From NCBI RefSeq assembly GCF_019578655.1, contig NC_063262.1, forward strand, positions 21,459,582 through 21,523,581: 64,000 nt of DNA, given 5' to 3'. The stretch comes from Ricinus communis (taxonomy: Eukaryota; Streptophyta; Magnoliopsida; Malpighiales; Euphorbiaceae). A program made the translations under genes and the position numbers. Under the pieces are notes generated by a model. It was given only the letters and a program-made list of their open reading frames with translations. It was not told the origin of the DNA and made no database searches. This document shows, one piece after another, positions 48,950 through 62,055 of the stretch (position 1 is its first letter; every line of letters begins with the position of its first letter).

Positions 48950-50860
48950 CTGATCAATTTATTTGCTTATTACCTTTAGTAATGATTCTGTGCTCGAGGA
49001 CACTTAGAGGTCGCACGTGCAACTGTTCTTGAACTGTGGAGGAAGGTCTGGCTTGACTGCAGACTGGATCATCATCGCATTTCTTTCTCAACAAAGACAC
49101 ATGAAATACAGGATGGACACAGCAAGAATCCAGAAGTCTCAACTTATATGCAACAGGTCCCACTTTGGCAATGACAGGGAACGGCCGCGATGGTTCGGAC
49201 CTCCTTAATTCAGCTGCTTGTTTCATACGATTCTTTGCTCCATGTTTACTGCTGTTTTAATGCTTCTGATGTTATTGCTCTTAGAATGAAGGTCACAGAG
49301 GCAACAGCAGTTTGAGGAGTCTGGTGGACAAGGAATCTGAGGTGGATGGTAGCCATTTAGAGCAACGTTCTCCTTAACAGAAGACAGGTGGAGTAGAAGG
49401 GCTGCGAATTGGTTTTATGATGGAAAATTGAAGCATTTCAGCAACCTGTTTTTCCATTTCAGTTTTCTGGGTATGGTGGGAATGGAGTGATCGCATGATC
49501 TCTGTGGTGGCAGGAAAGTTAGTTCTTGAAAGACCTCATGGAATTTGTTCAAGGGAAATGTGAGATAAGATGGTAATTGAGGTTCTTTAGGAAGCAAAGA
49601 TTCATTGGCACCGGTTCTACTGAAATAGAATGGGACTGTTCTTTGTGAGCCAGTCATAGCCCAAGATCATGTCATAAGAGCTCAAGTCCAAGTGAAAGTT
49701 GTGTCTGAAATCTCTTCGCCAATTTGTGGTCAGTAGCTGAGGTAACATTAGTGCGTCAGATGACATTACCACCGAAGGCATTCGTTGTAATTTCCCCGCT
49801 GGTATCTGCTAGTTCTTCATTCATGCTCTCTATAACGAGCCATTTGTATCATCTTCAGTCTCCATAATAAAAAGTCGCTTTTATTTACATTGATGGCCCA
49901 CAAAATAGCGATCTCTCCATCTGTAACAAGCTCTGGAACCTTTTTCTGAGATATGTTTGAATTGGTTTTGGCTGCTGTTTAGTACTGTCATTAGATATGG
50001 TAGTTGAAAGAGGAAGGTTATTTTGATGGTCGAGCGGGTTTGAAAGGTTGAAAGTGGCTGGGGTTTTGACAAGAATTGGAAGGTTTAGATTGGAGTAACA
50101 GGCCAGTATCTATGACTCATCATGAAGCCTTGCAAAATTTGAATGCTCCACCAAGGGCTTGTGGTTTGGCCAATTCTATTGCAGGCCTTAGTTCACTACT
50201 GAGACAACTTACGAAAGAGGAATTGAGGAATTCTCTTTAATTCAGGGTAAGATTTTCAGTAAAATGGAACCTCAGGTGCTCAAAATTTGATTTTGATATT
50301 CAGAAACAGACCCCGCCCATCTTGTCTTAATGTCTGAATCTCTTATTCTCCAAATGGTTCACATAAAGCCGCAGCAAATGGATTCCAAGTTGCATTTGGA
50401 TTGACAGTTATCCAAGCTTAACCAATCATCCACTTGATCGCCAAAGAACAATGTGGCTACCGTTGCTGTTAAAGAACAGCATAAAATTGAAATACTGGTC
50501 ATAATTTTATTGTATCCTCAGCATTAAAATGGGCAAAATCCAGTTCTAGGTTCAAAATATTATGCTATGGAACCTTACTGGCAGCAGAATTAGCACTCGA
50601 TTCACCTGTTTCACGAACTCTAGGAATAGTGAATAAACCTCTTCTAGATGAAGAATCCTTGGTATTGTTCTTGAGCAACTCCATTAGCTGATGGAATTGA
50701 TTCTCTTTTTTTTTTTTTTTTTTTTGATTAAAGGCACCCATTAGAAATTTGTTTTCAGTTAGGAGCTGTTTCTGAAATTCCTGCAAAGCTTCGAACTTCC
50801 GAGCTTGTGACAAGGCAATCAGTTCTCGAGAGGTTTGAATCTCTTGAATGGTATTTAACT
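48950..50860 (-). pseudogene. Ty3/gypsy gag-pol remnant with a large internal deletion
   Basis: In element order on the minus strand: a gag piece (about 50860-50290, with ELDFAHFNAEDT-like and ESANSAASK text), a retropepsin end (DMILGYDWLTKNSPILF near 49610-49680), the linker before reverse transcriptase (FPLNKFHEVFQELTFLPPQR, 49590-49500), then a jump to the post-integrase part (PFPVIAKVGPVAYKL and HPVFHVSLL near 49190-49080). Most of the reverse transcriptase, RNase H and integrase are missing. Many stops and shifts are present. Confidence 0.75.
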
Positions 50861-51376
50861 CAAAATTCTACTGAACATCACGAGAGATCTCCATAGATTT
50901 CAGTTGAGTTTCAATAGATTGAAACCGTGGTTCAAGGACTGCATTTTCACCTTTGCACGACCAAATCTGAGTTTAATTGGACAAAAGAAACATGAGGTGC
51001 AAATGTGAAAGTGCGCCTTTTTCCAAAGGCAAAAGAGATTCATGAGTGCAAGATGGCCCATAAATCTGCATAAAGCAACTAAAATATTGATATCAAACAG
51101 TAATGAGAAGGAAAACCCTATTGAAAAGATGTTCGAATAATTTGTTCTATTAAAGTCATTCGTGAATAAATGTTCGTTCTGAGTTTGGTACTCTACAAAT
51201 GCATATAAACAAGTCCACTGGCATCCAGGCAATGCTTCTTATAGCTACTTGATGATCTTCAATAATTGACGGAGTCATATGCTACACACTCTCTCCACTC
51301 TTCTTTCTTGACAGAAGAAACCACTGCAAATGAACCCATTAGTAACAACTAACAACACTGTCATTATGCCACAACA
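50861..51376. other. Spacer and 3' flank of the DUF212 gene
   Basis: No gene is supported. The part nearest 51376 should be the DUF212 3' UTR. Confidence 0.4.
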
Positions 51377-54300
51377 CTAATCAGTGTTTCTCATCAGGTA
51401 TGCCACAATGCAACCCAACAAGGACCCAGCAACAACCTGCGTTGAAACAATATTCATACTTGAAGGTTAATCTAAAGCCCCATGGTAAATCGTTCTGAGA
51501 CAAAATAAGTTGTTGCGACAATATGATAGAAATGTCAGCTCATTTTTGTCTTTTAACTCTTGCCTTCAAGCATAAAGATCAGAATGCATAATACAGAGCA
51601 GAAATTGCTGATATAGGAATAAAGGCATGTAGATATAGGAAAAATAACATGCATCGCAGGTGCACACACAATCACAATATCTGAAAATTCCAGCATTAAA
51701 GGCAATGTTGCAAATAGACTTGTTAAGACTTCCACAGTTTGTATTTTATTATTTGGGAATATGCAAGTGCATTAAATCTTTTTCTTCATCATTCAAGTCT
51801 TTGCAAGGTCCTGTTTCTCTTTGTTACTGCTTATTATTCAATGTCTGCACCACTTCTAAGTGATTTTCAAGATTTCTGACTGCCAACAAACCTGAAGTGG
51901 AGTGTGCCCAAGTAATTCACGCAGAGGTCTAACACTGGATAGTGGGTGTTCAGGTGGAAACTCGCAGACAATTTGATTCAGCAACTGCCATAAGAAATGA
52001 AAACCACATTGACCAGCATGTACAAAAGATCCATATGATTATGCCAATGTACAAATAATAAAAGAAATGCAACAAGCTTGCAAGAATATGTAGAGATGAT
52101 TTACCTCAGCTTGCCGACCAGCATGAAGTCTGACACCTGTGGCATCATACATCACCTGCAAATAACAAAAACAATCATCCCAACACTGGACTAAATTAGA
52201 AGGCCTTTTACAAAATGTTTTAGATGAAAATATTCCTTAAATGAAGCATGGAAATCATGTGTAAAGAGCAGATTATGTGCTTCTCATTGCTGGAAATGTA
52301 TTTGCAGCACCAAGACAAAATTGGTTCTAGTGCATAACATATTTATACAGAAATGAAAAGTTTATTTGCCTGCCAAACACATAAAAATAAAAATTTAAAA
52401 AGACTTCAGATTTCTTAAACATGTCTTAGAGAAATTCTAATTTCATATTAGGAAGAAACATTCAGATGACAAAATCAATGCAAACAACAAATTCTATTCA
52501 GTGTCTGTTTCTCATTGTTAAAGGAGCTATTGTTGAGAAAAGTGTTAATTATTTTAACGTACCTTGGTTGTATCAAATGACACTAATAGGTTCCTATGTT
52601 TTCAATAACTAATTTTAACATCCCTATCTTCTGTCAACAACACTAGACGTTAAGCATAAAAAATAGAAAAAGAAATCCAAAATATCCCTAATAGGTTAAA
52701 TTACTTTAGCATCAATGAGTTTTGTTAAAATTAAACTAGTAGGTTTCTGTTTTCAATAATTAATTCTAACATCCCTCTTATTTTATTATGTAAAACTATA
52801 ATATGTTTCAGTCAAAATTAAATATTAACTGAAATTAAAATACAACCCACTAGTATTATTATCTTAGTACTACTCATAATAGTCAAATTTGAGCTTTATG
52901 TATATGATGCTTCTAATTTATTCATGTATCAAAAGATTAGGATATACTATTAGTTCATAATTTTTTTTAACTTAAATTAATATTATATAAGTTGATTAAT
53001 TACAGAAAAAAAATATGTCATAAATGTTTTAACATAATTTTATTGCAAGGAAGGTTTTTAGTTAAGATACCTAACTAAAATTTTTACAATTTTTGAAAAT
53101 GGTCTTTAATAATTTATAAATTTAATTTAATTATTGAAGTAGCTAATTTTCAAATATAGAAGTAACAAATATTAATCCAATAAGGTTTAAAAAATTATTA
53201 ATTCTTAACATTTTTTAAAAAAAAATTATGAAAATTGGGTTAATTATTTTAACATCCCTAAACATTAGTTATTAAAAAAAGAGGAATCTGTTAGTGCAAT
53301 TTGGCAAAACTTGGGGACATTAAAATCCCTCGGTTTACAAGAGTAGATTTAGTATTTCAGATACAAGTAATGGGTGAGTAACAAAAAAAACTGATAGGAG
53401 GCAATAATTTAACTAAATATGAGGAATGTTAAAATTAATCAATGAAAACAGATGGACAAACTAGTATAATATGACAAAACTCATGGACATTATAATAATT
53501 AACCCTTGAGAAAAAAAAAAAAAAAAAAAGAAGACTCTTGAATAAAGAACGACAAGAGATCATTACAGCTCATTTCTAAGCTAAAAAAAGTGTTCAGTTT
53601 CAGTGCCAAACAAGCTATCGGAACCCCACAATGGAGAAAAGAAAAATTAGGCCATAGCAATGACTGAGAAATGAAAACAAAGTGCATTCTAAATCCAAAT
53701 AGAAAAGGAAATTTTTGAGAAACACATACAACGCAAGCCAAGACGAAAGCAATTGCAAAAGCTGGTGATCCCGGCCCTTCTTGTAGGCCAATAGCCATTG
53801 CTAGGGCTGTCACAGTAGCGGAATGTGAAGAAGGCATTCCACCAGAATCAAACATCTTTTTAGAATCCCATCTCCTTTCTTTATACCTGAGCATCTAGCA
53901 GAAACATATTGCAAAATTAAGCCACATAATAGCAGGATTTCAAGCATCTGACCATGCCAATAAATGCATTGTGCATCATTTACAAACAGCAATAGGACCA
54001 AGCATATTCAAGGAATTAATATAATCTGCTCAAGCAGCTAGATAGAATCTCTTCCCTAGCATAAAGAGGGCTTAAGACCAAATCTACTTTACAGGTTCGT
54101 AAAAATAAAATGTGCAGCAACCAGAGAACTTGAAGATTTAGTGCATGCCAGTTTACTTAATCAATACAAATTTGAAACATACGAACTGACCCTTATTCCA
54201 TATCAAAGAAGAAGGCAATTCGTATTCAAAATCCATCACCTAATAGATTAATGCTACATCTCTTCCCTACATATACAAACAGTAGCATTCTACTCAAAAC

Positions 54301-54877
54301 TGAAAACAATAACCCAATAAGTTCTTTGTCCCATAAAAGTCTCACTAATTATTACAAATCGCAATGCTGCATTCGAGCTACATATAGTTTGAACTACATG
54401 TGCCTTGCGTATTCAATTATGAAAACGAATTATATACAATAAATAATAATAAACCCCGAAAAAATCAAATATATCCTAAAGCTATGGAGGATTTGAGATA
54501 AAGATTTGATTTTTATTTTACTTTTTGATAGGTGTGAATTAAAACTTATTTAGGCAATGAATTTGTAACATCGGATTTTAGTTAAGTTAGCCCATTTGTT
54601 TAAAGAATTAAGAAAATTTTATGCACCCAACGAACTTACAGGCAACAAAACTGATAAATTAGAAATAAAATCAGAATCTTTTCAACAGAACCAATTACTA
54701 ATTGAAATGGACGAACCAATTAGTGAAGATCTTGAGAAACTGAGCAAGAGCGCAGGAAAGAAAAGCAGAGAGGAGAGGGAGGTTGCTTGGTAACCCCGAA
54801 AACGATGAGGCTGAAGAAGACGACGACGTCGTTTGACCGGCGCTTCTTGCATCGGCTACCGTCATAACCTCGTCCAT
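51377..54877 (-). CDS. DUF212 (acid phosphatase/vanadium-dependent haloperoxidase-related) membrane protein, 173 aa
   Basis: Five exons at 54877-54717, 53886-53730, 52155-52105, 51984-51892 and 51436-51377 join in phase (522 nt). The first exon encodes MDEVMTVADARSAG, a Ser-rich stretch and a hydrophobic segment LPLLSAFLSCALAQFLKIF. Then come YKERRWDSKKMFDSGGMPSSHSATVTALAMAIG, the family signature, and a second hydrophobic segment FAIAFVLACVVMYDATGVRL. The exon 4 block HPLSSVRPLRELLGHTPLQ and a last hydrophobic stretch (VVAGSLLGCIVAYLM) follow. This is PF02681 (DUF212). The GGMPSSHSA motif recalls the PAP2 phosphatase signature, but other catalytic residues of that family are not evident. Three or four membrane segments are likely. 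Biochemical activity is unproven. The start ATG gives the normal family N-terminus. Confidence 0.92.
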
Positions 54878-55550
54878 GGGTTCTTGATCTAATTACGAAA
54901 AAAAAAAATACCCCACAGAATCTTAAGGAATACGAGATCTATTACGTAAGTCTTTTGCAAATACAACTGAACGCGTCTTCTAAATTTCCCTGTCGTATAA
55001 CTTGTGGCTTGCTTCTGCAAATAATGTACGGAGGAAGGATGCCAAGGAAGGAAACCAAGAAGAAAGAGAAAGCGTTGTTCACGTTCAATTCCAAAATATT
55101 CGTATAGTTTGGGTTGTCGCGTATATATGATATGGGCCCTTCACTTTGTCTTTCTCTGACCCGTTAACAATTGTGGATGAAATTTCTTTTTTTCTTTTTT
55201 TCTTTTTGCTTTTTTCTCTTAGTCTTGAACAATGGTAGCCGACTACTTAAGAGGGTCAATCCGGTTGGAAAAGAGAGGATTACTCCAATTTTTCAATGCT
55301 CCAATTGCTAAGTAAATCTTAAATTTTTAATTTTTAATGATGTTATTTATTATTTTAAAATTATAAATTTGATAATAATTTTTAAATTTTATAATAAAAA
55401 ATATAATAAAGTAATTATACTTATTAAAAAAAGATACATTTTCTCCTCCAATATTTGGTTTCACGAGCTATTTACATGTAAACTAATTTTAAGTATAATT
55501 AAACTTTTAATATTTAAAACTATAAACTCAGACCTCTCGTTAAATAGAAA
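54878..55550. other. Upstream region of the DUF212 gene and spacer
   Basis: The gene strand has GGGCCCATATCATATATACG near 55120-55140. It combines a TGGGCC-type (site II-like) motif, written here on the plus strand as ATGGGCCC, with a TATATA. This could be the core promoter some 245 bp from the ATG. The rest is spacer. Confidence 0.35.
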
Positions 55551-56280
55551 CTAGTCGTCTACTTGTGCATTGCACAATCGTTATTATTATTTCAATTATA
55601 AAATTAAATTTATAGATACAATTTAATCAATTGTTCAATATTTATTTATAATAATTTTAAAAAATAATAACAAACTAACTATTTTTAAATATTTTTAACT
55701 TTTTTAAAATTTTATTTATATTATTACATTAATAAAATATTTATTTATTAATATTATTATGTAGATTAATACTATCAATAAATTATTTTTAAAATATTTA
55801 TTTATTGATTCTAATATTATATAAATTAATACTACGAATATAATTGATATTACTATTCTTAAAATTAAAAATTATTATATAATTAAAAATTAATTTATTA
55901 GTGAATATAATATTTAAAAATATTATTTTTATAATTAGAATCATTATCTAGAAAATTATTAGTTAATATAATACTAAAATATAATTAATATGCTATCTTT
56001 TAGAATAATTATTATCTAATTAGAAAACTAAGCATTATCTAATTAGAGAACTGGTCAATTAGTAATACGTTATTTTTTAGGATTAGAATGAGTGTTTAAT
56101 CAGGAATGTAATTTATTAACCAATAGATTAATAGAAAAAATCATAAAATTACACATAAACTTGAATTCTATGTGTCAAAAATAGTACGCATGCTAAAATA
56201 AAAATTCTACATGTCAAAAATTAAATACATGTGTCAAAAAATATTAAATCTCAAAAATAAATAAATAAATAAATAAATAA

Positions 56281-56360
<80 letters not shown>

Positions 56361-56362
56361 GA
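55551..56362 (-). mobile_element. Helitron-like copy 3 (family H1)
   Basis: On the minus strand the element starts TCGTATATATATA at 56362 and ends at 55551 with a hairpin (GATTGTGCAATGCACAAGT) followed by AGACGACTAG and a T. A 5' TC, a subterminal 3' hairpin and a CTAG end form the Helitron signature. There is no helicase gene, so it is non-autonomous. Related copies lie at 37048-37802 and 22396-22974. Confidence 0.6.
56259..56360. repeat. Compound microsatellite (AAAT)n (AT)n
   Basis: About seven AAAT units are followed by about 37 AT units with no interruption. This lies at the 5' end of the Helitron-like copy and is likely highly variable between individuals. Confidence 0.9.
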
Positions 56363-56918
56363 TGTCTCAATTTTTCTTTTACCTCTAAAAGATGTGGGCC
56401 CCAAACTTGACCACATTACTCGTTATACTTGTTTGGCTTGGTTTATACTTAAAAGATTCATATTATTGTAGTTTTTTAAAATTTTTAGAAAAAATTACAA
56501 ATTTTGTGTATTAAGTTTATGTTTTTTACTATTTTGGTGTCTCAACATTTTTTTTTTCAATCAAGTGCTACAAATACCCTAAAACACGTCAGTCAAGTGC
56601 ATTGCTCTAGTTTGTGGTAGTTTTGATGCCTACAAGGATAATTTGACCCACACAACTGCTTATATGGCTTTACCACATTAAAAATGAAAATAATAATAAT
56701 TAAAAGACCTAAATACCCTAACTCAATAAGTAGAAATGTGTATACCTCACAGCTAGCCAAAGCTTTACTTAAATCCCTCTTTGTTATCGTTGTCATTGTA
56801 AATTATGAGTTAGGGTTTTGTCAACAAATTAAAATTCAACATCAGAACTGGTCTTCAATTGCAATGTGGCAATTATAGTTTAAGTTTAAAGTTGTTGATT
56901 GAAGATTGGACATTACAA

Positions 56919-59900
56919 TGGTCGACATTGAAAAAAGGTATGCAATTTTGCTGTCGTTTTTCATTAAACAAGAATAAACTTAGTGGTCGTTTGTACTTTA
57001 AAGGTAATGTTGATATTTTTTTTCTTTTTTTTTTATTTGTGGCAGCATAAGAGAGCATGGGATTAGTGTCTTCTATGGTGGAATCTTTATTAGTGAGGAA
57101 GTTAGTGGTAAAAAAGTTATTGTATATGGGGGATGAGAATGCAGAGATTGAGGTAACTAGTCTCGGTAATTTTTCTATTCCCAATTTAAAAAAAAGTTGT
57201 ATAACATTTGCTAGGTAATAGAAAATTACCAAAGATTTACTTTAGAGATCCTGAGAAGCCTTTAGCACATGGCATGAGGTTTTTGTATGAGGAGTCCATC
57301 TCAACTTTGCTAAATTTGCTCAAGAAACACACTAGGGTTGAGGTGTATATTAAGCATAAGATTCTAAGGATTAGTGAAGTAAATTCACAAGAGTGCAAAG
57401 ATGGTAGAAAAGAAGCTAATGATGTAATTGATACCATAATTGATGAGTGTGGTCCTGCACTTGGTGAGGACGTTGGGGCTTTAAATTTAGAATTTGTAAA
57501 TGTTGTAAAAGAAAATGTTAGTTAGTCTTCTTTATCTGAAGAGCTAAATGCCCTTCTTGGTAGCCTTGGAAGAACTTTTGAGCAGTTTATTGCAAATGAT
57601 ATTTTAGGAACTATTCATGAAGTACTTAGAGAGGAAACAGTTCTTGAGAAGGAATGAGGTAATAAAAAAGCTCAACAGGAGGAACATAACAAATGTGAGG
57701 AGCACGTTAGAGCTAATACATCTGAGGAGCAAGAAAAAGATAACAGATTTGAGGAGGAATACAACATATGTTAGGAGTAAATAGGAGCTAATAGATTTGA
57801 GGAGCAAGATAAATATAACAGATTTGAAGAGGAATTTGAAAATAAATCTACTACTGTAGATGGAGATCCAGATCTAGTGGAGTGTGATATTGAGGTTGAT
57901 GAGCAAGAGAATAATTTAGATAAAGACCCGGATCTAATAAAGTATGAATATTTGTCTGATGATGATGAGGAGTTGCAGACTGCAAGGAATGCTCTAAGAC
58001 AGGCCAAACAAAGAAGAAAGAAAATTAGAGGCACAACTGTTGAACAAGTTGTTGGAGCTTCAAGTAATTTACCTTCATATGAAGTTAGTGCTGATGAGGG
58101 TCAAGATGATGATGAGATAGGATCTGATGATGAATGAGGTGCAGTTAGTACTTGTGGATCTAATAATGATCATGCAGTTAAGAGGAGGAGCATGTTTCCA
58201 GCTTATAATCCAGTAGTTGAGAAATTACATATTTGTTTGGGCAATGACATTTAAAGGAACAAGTGAGTTTAAGGAAGTTGATACAAGATATTCTCTTCAA
58301 GAAAGAAAGGACTTAAGATTGGTAAGGAATACTGATGGGCAAGTCAAAGTGAAATGTATGAAAAGGAACTGTCCTTTTGTTCTGTATGCATCAAATGAAG
58401 GTAACAAGAAGGTGTTTCAAGTAAAGACTTTTGTTGATGAGGACAACTGTGCAATTTGCTATAAGAATAGAAAGGTGACTGCAAAATGGCTAGCAAGTAA
58501 TTACTTATACAAGTACAAGTGTATTGCAACAATGAAGCTAGTAGATATTAAGAAATTAGTGAAACAGAATTTGCATATTGAGTTGACTTTAACACAACTT
58601 AGAAGAGTTAAACTATTGATTATATTAAAGATTGAAGGTGATGTGAAAAAAGAGTTTGGTCCTTTACGGGATTATTTAGGAGAAGTTGAAAGATCTAATC
58701 CTGGAAGTATAATTGAGATGAAATTTTATAGACCACTGCCTGAAGACTTTCCTATTTTTCAGAGGCTTTATATATCATTTGATTGTTTGAAAAGGGGACT
58801 TTTAGCAGGACGTAGAAGGGTATTGGGATTGGATGGGTGCTTTATGAAAGGAGTGACTAAAGGTAAGATTTTGGCAGCTATTGGGAGGGATGGGAATAAT
58901 CAAATGTTCCCAGTTGCTTGGTTTGTAGTAACTAGTGAATCTTATGTTACTTGGAAGTGGTTTATTAAGCTACTCATCAAAGACTTGGAAATGGAAGATG
59001 GCGATAGCTGGACCATCATGATATATCAATAAAATGTATGTTTCTTGTCTATACCTTATTGGTTATGTGAATTATTTACAGGGTTTATTGGATGCTGTGG
59101 GCACACTACTGCCTAAAACTGAACATATGTGTTAGGCCAGACACCTCCATGCAAATTGGAGGAAATAGCATGGAGGAAAGTCTTTACAAAAGCAATTTTG
59201 GATTTGTGCAAAATCTAACAACATGCCTGACTTCAAGGCAAATATGAATAAAATGAAGAAGCTAACACCTAAAGGATTTGATGACATGCTGAATACTCAT
59301 CCAAGACATTGGTGCAGGGCATACTTTCCCACTGAGGTAAAATGTGACATTGTGGACAATAATTTGATTGAGGCATTTAATGGAAAAATAGTAGAGGCTA
59401 GAAAAAAGAACATTTATTCTATGTTAGAAGAAATAGGAATAATGATGATGAATAGGCCTAGGGATAATAGAGCTTTATGTGACAAATAGCTTTTCGATTT
59501 TGGTCCTAGAATTAGGAAGAAGCTATACGATAATTGTTTAGAGAGCACCAAGTATCATATGTTATAGAATGGAGATTTTGATTTTGAAATAAAGTACAAA
59601 GGAGACACTTATATGGTTGATTTAAAAAATCAAACAAGCTCATATAGAGGTTGGGAGTTAACAGAGATTCCTTGTCACCAATACTGTGTGTGCAATCCAC
59701 CATATAGAAAAAAATCTAAAAGATTATGTTCATAGTTGGTTTAGGAAGAATAAATATAAGCAAACATAATTATTTATGATGGGTGGAATAAATAGAAAAA
59801 AATTTTGGCAAAAGAAAGAGATTGATCCACCACAACCAGCACCTAATAGGAGGATGCCTGAAAAACCTGCAAAAAATAGAAAACTTAAGGAGCATGAGAT

Positions 59901-60430
59901 TTTAAATGGGATTAAGCTATCCACGAGAGGAAGAGTCATGATCTACCAAGCTTGTTATCAGATTGGCTATAACAAGAAGACATGTGAAGCGACATTAAAT
60001 CAGCAGCCAACACGAGAACAAGAAGTAGGAAGAATAAGTAGTAGCCAACAAACACAAGAGCAGGTTGCTTCAATTATTCATGACCAGCCAACAGAGGAGC
60101 ATGTAGCTTCAGTTACTAATGAGCAGCCAACACAGGAAACTGTAACATTTTTCAGATGCAATGTAAGTTCACCTTTTATGGTAGTGTTCTTTTCTTGGGC
60201 CGTAGTAATTTGTTTATATGTTATTTTTTATTTGTAAAGGTTGAAGTGTCATCGACACAAGAAGCTATTGGGGTATCACCTGCCACTCCAATTACACCTA
60301 CTGCAGAGCGTAACTTCGATGGAGTAATTCCTTATTCAAGAAAACGGAAGCCGGATTATTACAGCGCAATCAATCCAAAGAGAAAACACCAGTCTAATCC
60401 ACCATATGGATATGGCATTTATGTTTGACT
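56919..60430 (+). pseudogene. MuDR/MULE transposase gene, broken
   Basis: Recognisable pieces in order: an N-terminal segment (57208-57525), an acidic, charged linker (57877-58137, KYEYLSDDDEELQTARNAL), the MuDR plug domain and start of the DDE core (58217-59032, LGLDGCFMKGVTKGK and AAIGRDGNNQMFPVAWFVV), the later core (59223-59489, CDIVDNNLIEAFNGKI), a SWIM-like zinc-binding stretch (about 59630-59720, YRGWELTEIPCHQYCV) and a C-terminal zinc-knuckle-like CYQIGYNKKTC (59950-59985). Stops and frame changes separate these pieces, for example at 59030, 59130 and 59487. It may have introns, but the number of breaks makes a dead copy likely. The 59776-60237 frame carries four imperfect QPTxE repeats. 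Confidence 0.8.
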
Positions 60431-60439
60431 TGAATAATA

Positions 60440-61780
60440 ATAACATGATTTTAGATGTAAGATTAATGTAATTAGTGCATATTTACTTTTTTTTCTTAAG
60501 TAATTTATATTGATAAATACTAACATTATGTTTGATATATCATGACATCCTAGTACTAACAGAGAAAGAGTCATATCCATTAGTGGAAAGAGGAGAATTG
60601 GTAGTAAGCCAGAGCCAAGCTTCATGATAGAGAAGAGGGAAAGTTTTAAGAAATGGGAAAAGCAATTTGTAACATGCAATCTGTTGTAAGAAATAAGGAA
60701 AAAAGAGTTCAGAGAGTTGCAGGCCCAGCTAGGAATAAAAGAAAGAAACAGATTGGCAAAAACTCAGGCACTGAAACATCTTCAAAACAACCATGCTGGA
60801 AAAGACTTCTTGTAATCAGTCTTCCAATTTTTTGTTATTAATCAGGCCGTAAAAAAACTTTAATAATTGTCTACTTATTTTTAGTACTTTTGTTGATGTA
60901 AGTTAGCTAATATTTATGAACTTGGTATTATGTCTTGTTAGAACAACAATTGTGAACTTGGTACTTTGTTACTTAATATTTTATCATTAGGTATCACTAT
61001 GAACTTCATATTTTGTATCTTTGGTTAGCAAATGAATTAAACAATATTTCTAGATTACTGTCTTTTATATATTTTATCTATTCTAAGTTACATGTTATTA
61101 TACATATCTCATTGTCATTTTGTCAAACACAATATAGCCATAAATAAAGTATCATTTCATTCATAAACTAGAAACTTATACATTTGATAGCCATTCATCT
61201 ATCACAAAAATATTCTTCTCATAACTTCACATTTCATCTATCATAAACACATTCTTCCTATAACTTCACAACCTATATCTGATAGCATTATAGTGATTTG
61301 TAAAATAACTTAACATAATCTAACATTGCCATTCCCTTATCATTTATCAATAATAATTACCAAACCCAATAGTACCTACAAGACCTTCTCTCTCACTCTA
61401 CTCCTTTGTAGTTGTATTTCTGCCACTTCAACCCTTTGTAATAAGCTAGGTATTATTTGTTTGGCCCTCGAACACATTGGGGGCAATCCATTGGAAAAAT
61501 ACATAACCATTTTGCATAAAAATGAAAACAAATAATGAAAATTAAATCCCTTTCTTCATGCTTATTAATTGAGTTTCGATCAAATTATATGCAAACTTAC
61601 ATTTCGAACAATTCATAAATCTCCTTCGTGGATTTGTATGAGTCCCTAAAGTCCTAAGCAAACAAGGAATCCCACGGCTGCAATCTTGCTCTTCCATCAT
61701 TAATTTCTTGCTTCTTCCTCTTATGCCTATAGCTTAATCTATTTCTATTTTTCAATGAAGAAAAAGAATCCCTAAAATTA
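60440..61780. other. 3' part of the MuDR element
   Basis: A charged frame (KRESFKKWEKQF, then LQAQLGIKERNRLAKTQALK in shifted frames) near 60620-60800 may be the end of a second element gene or a C-terminal tail. The rest is AT-rich with no supported gene. Confidence 0.4.
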
Positions 61781-62055
61781 ATTTGATTGTAAATAGCTGC
61801 GAGGTATACACATTTCTAAGTTTTGAGTGAGGGTATTTAGGTCTTTTAAGTGGTTGTGCGTGTCAAATTATCCTTGTAGGCACCAAAACCTGGAGCAATG
61901 CACGTGTTTTAGGGCATTTGTAGCACTTAATTGAAAAAATTATTGAAACACCAAAATAGTAAAAATAGTAGAGTTAATATATCAAATTTGTAATTTTTCC
62001 TAATTTTTAATTCATTTAGATTGGAGTGTCAAATATTCTAGATTTTTTAATTTTT

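Larger units (their letters stand above)
56488..62000 (+). mobile_element. MuDR-type element, about 5.5 kb, with long TIRs
   Basis: The left arm (56488 to about 56760) and right arm (about 61790 to 62000) are inverted repeats. In matching orientation both contain AAAAATTACAAATTT, ACTATTTTGGTGT, AAGTGCTACAAAT, CCCTAAAACACGT, GCCTACAAGGATAATTTGAC, AGACCTAAATACCCT and AGAAATGTGTATACCTC. AATTTTTA lies outside both ends (56480-56487 and 62002-62009; eight identical bases, 8 of 9 if extended), a likely target duplication. A MuDR-like transposase region lies inside. Confidence 0.82.

Noticed and set aside
50900..51232. 110-aa minus-strand open frame near the gypsy remnant
   Set aside because: No similarity to gag, pol or a host family, and codon use looks random.
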